DNA from: Actinomycetota bacterium
GTDB lineage: Bacteria; Actinomycetota; Thermoleophilia; RBG-16-64-13
Assembly: GCA_012523095.1 (NCBI GenBank)
Contig: JAAYJE010000020.1
Span: 1 to 34,604, forward strand
DNA: 34,604 nucleotides
Direction: 5' to 3'
Made by a program: the position numbers and the translations under genes. Numbering within the stretch: position 1 is the first letter of the stretch; each line of letters starts with the position of its first letter. The notes under the pieces are model-generated. The model was not told the DNA's origin, made no database searches, and saw only the letters and a list, made by a program, of their open reading frames with translations. Shown piece by piece: positions 30,183-34,604 of this stretch.

Positions 30183-31295
30183 TCAAACCTGCTTGCCGGC
30201 GGCGGCTCCTGCCTGCTGACGGCGGCTACTGCCTGCCGCGCGCTTAGGTATTGAATAGACCTTGACCTCGCCCCTGGTGGCAAGTGCCTGATAGAGCTCC
30301 TCGTATTCGTCGACCATCCGCTCCACGGAGAAACGCTCCTCAAACGTCCGGCGAATGCGCCGGCGATCGAGTTCCACCGTCCGGTCGACCATAGCCGCAG
30401 CTTCCTTGGTATCTTTGACGATGAACCCCGTCACCCCGTTGTCGATGACCTCGGGCACCGAACCATTGGGGAAGGCGATCACAGGAGTGCCGACCGCCAT
30501 CGCTTCGATCATGACCAGCCCGAAAGGCTCAGGCCAATCGATGGGGAACAGGAGGGCCCGTGCTCCGGCGAGCAGCGGGAACTTCTGCGCGTCCCCACCC
30601 TCCCCTACGAACTCCACGTCCGCGTCCTCGAGCAGCGGCCGGATCTTGGACTGATAATAAGACTCGTCCACCTGGTCCACCTTGGCCATGACCTTCAATG
30701 GGAACCCGGCGTCCCGGGCTATCTCTATCGCCCAGTCCAAACGTTTCTCGGGCGACACGCGACCGAGAAAGGCCAAGTAGTCCCCGGGAGTCTCCTGTAC
30801 GGTGGCGCAGTCGAGAGGCAGACCGTGATAGATCGTGGCCATCCAATTGGCCCACGGTAGGGGGATACGTTGATTCTGGGAGATGGAGACCAGCGGCATG
30901 TCCCTATACTCCTTGTAGAGAGGCGCCAGTTCAGGGAGGTCGAGCCGTCCGTGAAGCGTTGTAAGATGGACGGTTCCCGCCCGGCGCGAGAGCGGGTAGT
31001 GCAGGTAATCGGTGTGGTAGTGGATCACATCGAAGTCGGCGGCGTCATGGGCCACCTGCTCTAGCATGACTAGATGTGGGGCGGTCGGATCCTTGATCTC
31101 CGGGTCGAGACGCAGACCTACGGGAGCGCAGGGAACCAAACAGGCAGCGGTCTTCGAGTCCGCACTTGCATACAGTGTCACGTCATGTCCGCGGCGCACG
31201 AACTCCTCGGTCAGGTACGAGACCACACGTTCCGTACCCCCGTACATCTGGGGGGGCACGCTTTCGTACAGGGGAGCTACTTGGGCGATTCTCAT
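30183..31295 (-). CDS. GT4-family glycosyltransferase
   Basis: 370 residues; GT-B fold. The N-terminal Gly loop GGTERVVSYLTEEFVRRGHDV (quoted as GGTERVVSYL) and the C-terminal LGRVSPEKRLD and EPFGLVMIEAMAVGTPVIAF nucleotide-sugar site, including the ExxxxxxxE pair, are clear. The C-terminal 20 residues are a basic Ala/Gln tail. ATG 31295 has AAGGAGG 8 bases upstream; an ATG two codons earlier is too close to that site. The gene follows the debranching-type glucosidase by about 20 bases, so it is probably in the same operon, acting in storage polysaccharide or glucosyl-conjugate metabolism. The acceptor is unknown. Confidence 0.9.
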   Translation of the reverse strand: MRIAQVAPLYESVPPQMYGGTERVVSYLTEEFVRRGHDVTLYASADSKTAACLVPCAPVGLRLDPEIKDPTAPHLVMLEQVAHDAADFDVIHYHTDYLHYPLSRRAGTVHLTTLHGRLDLPELAPLYKEYRDMPLVSISQNQRIPLPWANWMATIYHGLPLDCATVQETPGDYLAFLGRVSPEKRLDWAIEIARDAGFPLKVMAKVDQVDESYYQSKIRPLLEDADVEFVGEGGDAQKFPLLAGARALLFPIDWPEPFGLVMIEAMAVGTPVIAFPNGSVPEVIDNGVTGFIVKDTKEAAAMVDRTVELDRRRIRRTFEERFSVERMVDEYEELYQALATRGEVKVYSIPKRAAGSSRRQQAGAAAGKQV

Positions 31296-31318
31296 GGACA
31301 TTACCTCCTTGTCCTCGT

Positions 31319-33619
31319 CTAGAGCCTGATGACCACCTGCAGGGGCGGGTCTTTGCGCCTGACCTCTACCGCCACTCCGGTGGATGTACGCTGAAAACGC
31401 AGGTCTACTCGGCCCGGACCCACGGAAAGGTTGTTCAACTCGAGCCAGTCGATGTAGGGAGGAAGGACGGGGGATACTACGTTCAGACGGTGAAGGTTCG
31501 CCTCCGGCCGCAGTCCAAGAAGTCCGGCCAACATGAACGGCATAGCACCCGCGGACCAGGCCTGGGGCTTGCTGGCCAAGGGGTAGTTGACGGGTACCTC
31601 GTATTCCGCCTTGGAGAAGCCCGCGAACAGCTCAGGCAACCGATACAGATTGAAGTGCATAGCGGCTCGCATCATGCCCGAGAAGAGTTCCAAAGCGGCC
31701 GCATCGAAGCCATACCTCCGAAAACCATCCATTATCAGGGAGTTGTCGTGAGGCCAGACGCTTCCTAAGTGGTATCCGACGGGGCTATAGGCAACCTCGC
31801 GGTTGGAGAGCGTGCGGATGCCCCATCCCGTGAACATGTCGGGCCGCATGAGACGCTTGCGGCATCGGCGGGCCAGGTCGGGCTCGGCTATGCCCGCCCA
31901 CAGGCAGTGACCGCTGTTGGAGGAGCGCACCCGTGTGGGTCGCCCCCCTTTCTGAAGAGCAAGGGCGTAACAGGCACGAGAATCGATCCAGAAGTCTTCG
32001 TTGAACCTCTTCCGCAAAGCCTCAGCCTGCCGCTCAAGAGGTTCGGCCCGCTCCGGACAGCCTAGGCGACGATACATATCGGCGAGGCGGACCCGAGCCA
32101 GATATGCGTAGGCCTGGACCTCGGCGAGGGCGATAGGGGGCTCGGCCGGTGTGCCGTCCGCATTGGGGATGCCGTTCGCGGAGTCCTTCCACCCTTGATT
32201 GACCAGAGCCTCGGGGCTGTTGCTGCAGTAGGAGAGGTAGCCTTTGTCATCCTGGTTGTCCTCGAGCCATCGGAGGGCCGCCTGCACGTTGGGCTCCAGC
32301 TCCTCGATGGTGGCCCGATCACCGGACCAAGCGAAGTACTCGGCGACCAGGACCAAGAAGAGTGGGGTCGCATCGATGCTCCCGTAGTAAGGCGAGTGCG
32401 GGATCCGTTTCGTGCGCGCCAACTCCCCCACCCGCAGCTCGTGGAGGATCTTGCCCGGTTGCTCCTCCCGCCAAGGATCGCATGCGACGCCTTGATACTT
32501 GGCCAAGATCCTCAACGTCTGGCGGGCGATGGAAGTGTCAAACGCCAGGGTCTGGAGGGCGCTGATGATGCTGTCGCGGCCGAACAGAGTCGCGAACCAC
32601 GGTACACCGGCCGCGTAATAGCCCTCGCCGTCGAGACAGCTCCTGAGCAGATACAGATCGCGCACCGAGCGGTCGATGATGGAGTCGAGCAGTAGACTGC
32701 TGCTGCGGACCCCAGTCTGGTCGGAACGCCATTCTTTTTCCGCCTCGGCGTGGCGGGCCATGAGGGTTTCTTGATCATCCGTCCGCAGCGCAGGCTGTGC
32801 GTCCGGCACGGCGACCGCCTCTTCGGAGAGGCCAATGATCACTTGGATCTCTCTCTCTTCGCGCGGACCAAGCGAGACCGAGAAGACGGCAGTGGTCCCC
32901 TCCCAGGCGTCGGGTGACTCTTCGAAGCAGACAGTCACCCGGCGGATGACGTCGTCGGCGCCGTGGTACTCAAGATGAAGACAACGATCTTCGGCCCTGG
33001 GACGAGACGGCCGGCCGGCCACCCGCGGGTCGAGCAAACGGACACTGAACACGTCTTGGAAACGCGCGCGGAAGTTGAAGGACACGGGTAGATCCACGAC
33101 CTCCTCCCCGTTATTGCGGATCCGAATCGCGTCACGGAGAACCAACTCATCAGAGTCGAGGGTTCGAGACCACTTGATCCCGATCGTATGCATAGGCGCC
33201 AACACTCGGCCGTCGGGAGCGACCAGCTCGGGGTTAGTCAACTCTATGAGCGACTGATATCCCCGCCCGGCAGTGGAGACCAAGGCCTCCTGCCTCTCGC
33301 CGGCCAGGCGCAACTCGTACCCGTCGAGGAAGCGGCAATCGTGGTAGTACAGACCGGTGGCGTGAAGTTCGTCGACCGGAACGTCACCGTCACTCTCGGT
33401 CACAAGAAACAGATCCCCGTGCTTGAGCGTGAGTGCATCGGCGATACTGGGTGTCTTGGCCGGCCTCAGACTCAGGCCGGTCCGGGAAACCTGGCCCTCC
33501 ACCCCACCTCCTTGAGCTGGGTGGGAGGTCGACTCCATACACGACGGACATTCCGGCTGCCACGCCTCCCCACAGCCCGCAAATGAGTCGGGGCCGTGCG
33601 GTGTATGTGCGTCGTTCAT
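31319..33619 (-). CDS. Glycogen-debranching-type amylo-alpha-1,6-glucosidase family protein
   Basis: 766 residues. After about 50 low-complexity residues with several Cys (PECPSC) comes the N-terminal beta-sandwich of bacterial debranching-type proteins (about 60-260; GDLFLVTESDGDVPVD, ATGLYYHDCRFLDGYEL). An (alpha/alpha)6-barrel follows with WFATLFGRDSIISALQ at about 342-357, SIDATPLFLVLVAEY and SVWPHDNSLI. The family removes or transfers alpha-1,6 glucosyl units or acts on related glucosides; many members are untested. ATG 33619 has GAGGAAG 6 bases upstream. The C-terminal 60 residues form a beta domain. The GT4 gene follows directly. Confidence 0.9.
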   Translation of the reverse strand: MNDAHTPHGPDSFAGCGEAWQPECPSCMESTSHPAQGGGVEGQVSRTGLSLRPAKTPSIADALTLKHGDLFLVTESDGDVPVDELHATGLYYHDCRFLDGYELRLAGERQEALVSTAGRGYQSLIELTNPELVAPDGRVLAPMHTIGIKWSRTLDSDELVLRDAIRIRNNGEEVVDLPVSFNFRARFQDVFSVRLLDPRVAGRPSRPRAEDRCLHLEYHGADDVIRRVTVCFEESPDAWEGTTAVFSVSLGPREEREIQVIIGLSEEAVAVPDAQPALRTDDQETLMARHAEAEKEWRSDQTGVRSSSLLLDSIIDRSVRDLYLLRSCLDGEGYYAAGVPWFATLFGRDSIISALQTLAFDTSIARQTLRILAKYQGVACDPWREEQPGKILHELRVGELARTKRIPHSPYYGSIDATPLFLVLVAEYFAWSGDRATIEELEPNVQAALRWLEDNQDDKGYLSYCSNSPEALVNQGWKDSANGIPNADGTPAEPPIALAEVQAYAYLARVRLADMYRRLGCPERAEPLERQAEALRKRFNEDFWIDSRACYALALQKGGRPTRVRSSNSGHCLWAGIAEPDLARRCRKRLMRPDMFTGWGIRTLSNREVAYSPVGYHLGSVWPHDNSLIMDGFRRYGFDAAALELFSGMMRAAMHFNLYRLPELFAGFSKAEYEVPVNYPLASKPQAWSAGAMPFMLAGLLGLRPEANLHRLNVVSPVLPPYIDWLELNNLSVGPGRVDLRFQRTSTGVAVEVRRKDPPLQVVIRL

Positions 33620-33916
33620 CGGCCTCTTCCTCGCTCCGACGGCCGGCGCATACCGTCACCAGAACCTGCAGGGGTTTATGATTTGGGCGGTTTCTCGGCA
33701 GCCTTGATAGGTAGGGAGGTACACGCCGCCGGAGCCAATCGTGCTGCGACGTGCCACCCCAGACGTCATTGTGCCCGATGAGGGGCCTGGGTACCTTCCT
33801 TTACCCGCCCCTCTCCAGTTCTAAACATCGAGAGATGAGACAGGAGCACGCCGGGCACGATGACGTGCACGGGGGGCGCGCCGTCCGAAAGGAAAGGCGA
33901 AGACCTCCGGGCGCGG
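33620..33916. other. Intergenic region with imperfect hairpin (33780-33813)
   Basis: 297 bases between the NrfD-like gene and the debranching gene, both on the minus strand. No gene was found. An imperfect hairpin, GAGGGGC/GCCCCTC with an inner GGGTA/TACCC and a 2-base bulge, lies at 33780-33813 and may terminate the upstream transcript, although no U-tract follows. No convincing promoter for the debranching gene was identified. Confidence 0.4.
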
Positions 33917-34604
33917 TCAGTCCGACCGAAGGGGGATCCTTACTCCCGAAGCAACGACCGCGCGCCTCAGGAGCAGTCCGCCTATCAGCACCAATGCTCC
34001 GGAGACGGCTTCCATGATACGTATCTGCGACAGATCGGCCAGATTCAGGCTGACGGCTAGAATGACCAGGGGGGTTCCCAGCCCTAGGACCGCCACTCCA
34101 AAGACAAATACGACCGACTTCAGAAGCCGCACGGAAGCTTGTCCTGCCGTTCCCATATGGCGCACGATCTCAACGTAGACGGCCAACGTCACCAGCAGCA
34201 GAAGAATGAGGATGATCCCGGCGATAGCCAACAGGCGCAGTCCGTCAACGGCCACCGGTAGACCCAGCGCCAACAGTTGCAGGACCGCTACCCCTGCGTT
34301 CAGGCTGGAGAGGAAGAACAGCAGCGGCAGGGCCGCATTGTTCCAAGCCGGGATGCTCTGGATCACTCCCAGCACCACCCCAGGATAGAGCGGGACGACC
34401 AACGCCAGTGCGGCCGCCACCCATCCGAAGGCCAATCCTACGCCGCCTGACGAGTTCCAGGGCAGCCAAGCGAAGGCCGCGAACCCGGGCAATGCGTAGG
34501 CCAACCCGAAGATGATGAAACCGGTCTGCAGCCAGGCGCCGCGAATAGTCCAGGAGGTCCGCAGAGCGGCCGGGCTGGACCACAGGCGTACAACGCGGCC
34601 CGCC
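33917..34604 (-). CDS. NrfD/PsrC-like membrane subunit, 5' end outside the window
   Basis: At least 228 residues; the frame is open to the window edge, so the N-terminus is missing. The visible part begins with RLWSSPAALRTSWTIRGAWL, a loop typical of NrfD proteins (W-SSP-x-S-x-RGAW), followed by about six hydrophobic membrane segments. NrfD/PsrC proteins are quinone-interacting membrane subunits of molybdopterin or Fe-S oxidoreductases such as polysulfide, nitrite or thiosulfate reductases. The catalytic and iron-sulfur subunits presumably lie beyond the right-hand edge. Which reductase it serves cannot be told. It ends 297 bases before the debranching gene. Confidence 0.75.
   Translation of the reverse strand, partial: AGRVVRLWSSPAALRTSWTIRGAWLQTGFIIFGLAYALPGFAAFAWLPWNSSGGVGLAFGWVAAALALVVPLYPGVVLGVIQSIPAWNNAALPLLFFLSSLNAGVAVLQLLALGLPVAVDGLRLLAIAGIILILLLLVTLAVYVEIVRHMGTAGQASVRLLKSVVFVFGVAVLGLGTPLVILAVSLNLADLSQIRIMEAVSGALVLIGGLLLRRAVVASGVRIPLRSD

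Noticed and set aside
29846-30343. 165-residue minus-strand frame overlapping the glycosyltransferase gene
   Set aside because: Its first half lies antiparallel-free but out of frame within the C-terminal coding part of the glycosyltransferase and has arginine/serine-rich shadow composition; only the last 56 codons, after a good ribosome-binding site, look real.
1-34604. CRISPR arrays, insertion sequences, prophage, tRNA or rRNA genes
   Set aside because: No direct-repeat arrays, transposase or phage proteins, cloverleaf-like sequences or rRNA segments were seen on either strand.

Overview
The window is chromosomal DNA of high GC content (about 60-65% by eye). It is densely packed with housekeeping and metabolic genes and shows no sign of phage, transposon, CRISPR or tRNA/rRNA genes. 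Several traits point to an anaerobic, deep-branching Gram-positive lineage, most likely an actinobacterium: a Gram-positive LexA box at dinB, split glycine decarboxylase (GcvPA/GcvPB), a likely iron-sulfur flavoprotein, an NrfD-type quinone module, frequent GTG/TTG starts, and a mixture of Shine-Dalgarno and apparently leaderless starts. The taxonomic guess is inference. The organism very probably decodes UGA as selenocysteine, because selD has an in-frame UGA at its catalytic position followed by a SECIS-like hairpin.

Layout. 1-7.7 kb: a zinc-ribbon membrane protein with a discoidin-like domain; SOS-controlled DNA polymerase IV (dinB); glucose-6-phosphate isomerase; endonuclease IV (nfo), overlapping tail-to-tail with a D-amino-acid-aminotransferase-like gene; a GNAT acetyltransferase; and ftsZ. 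7.7-10 kb: a ParA/Soj ATPase immediately upstream of ftsZ, preceded by a B12-binding radical SAM protein. 10-15 kb: gcvPA-gcvPB, a NodB polysaccharide deacetylase, and a STAS/HATPase pair of the sigma-factor partner-switching type. 15-18.7 kb on the minus strand: a methyltransferase, a DUF2769 Cys-rich protein, an iron-sulfur flavoprotein, a Cys-pair miniprotein, PspC and selD. 18.8-27.3 kb on the minus strand: dnaE-hisD-hisB-hisH-hisA and then a coiled-coil M23 peptidase. 27.4-30 kb: a small gene with an in-frame TGA, a MEDS-domain sensor, and a PAS-SpoIIE phosphatase. 30.2-33.6 kb: a GT4 glycosyltransferase with a glycogen-debranching-type glucosidase. 33.9 kb to the edge: a partial NrfD-like membrane subunit.

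How the genes fit together. dinB and nfo are both DNA-damage genes, and the dinB promoter is built around a perfect LexA box. ParA, FtsZ and the M23 peptidase serve chromosome positioning and cell division. The SpoIIE phosphatase, the STAS protein and the HATPase kinase could form one partner-switching circuit, although they lie 12 kb apart and no sigma factor is visible. The his block lacks hisC and hisF, which must be elsewhere if the pathway is complete.

The observations most worth a second look are the Sec-containing selD, the possible second UGA-interrupted gene beside the MEDS/SpoIIE module, the 98-residue N-terminal extension of FtsZ in a parA-ftsZ operon, the LexA-box/leaderless dinB promoter, and the four-gene Cys-rich cassette that ends in a 15-bp hairpin. 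I found no recognisable defence system or other clearly new multi-gene machine.
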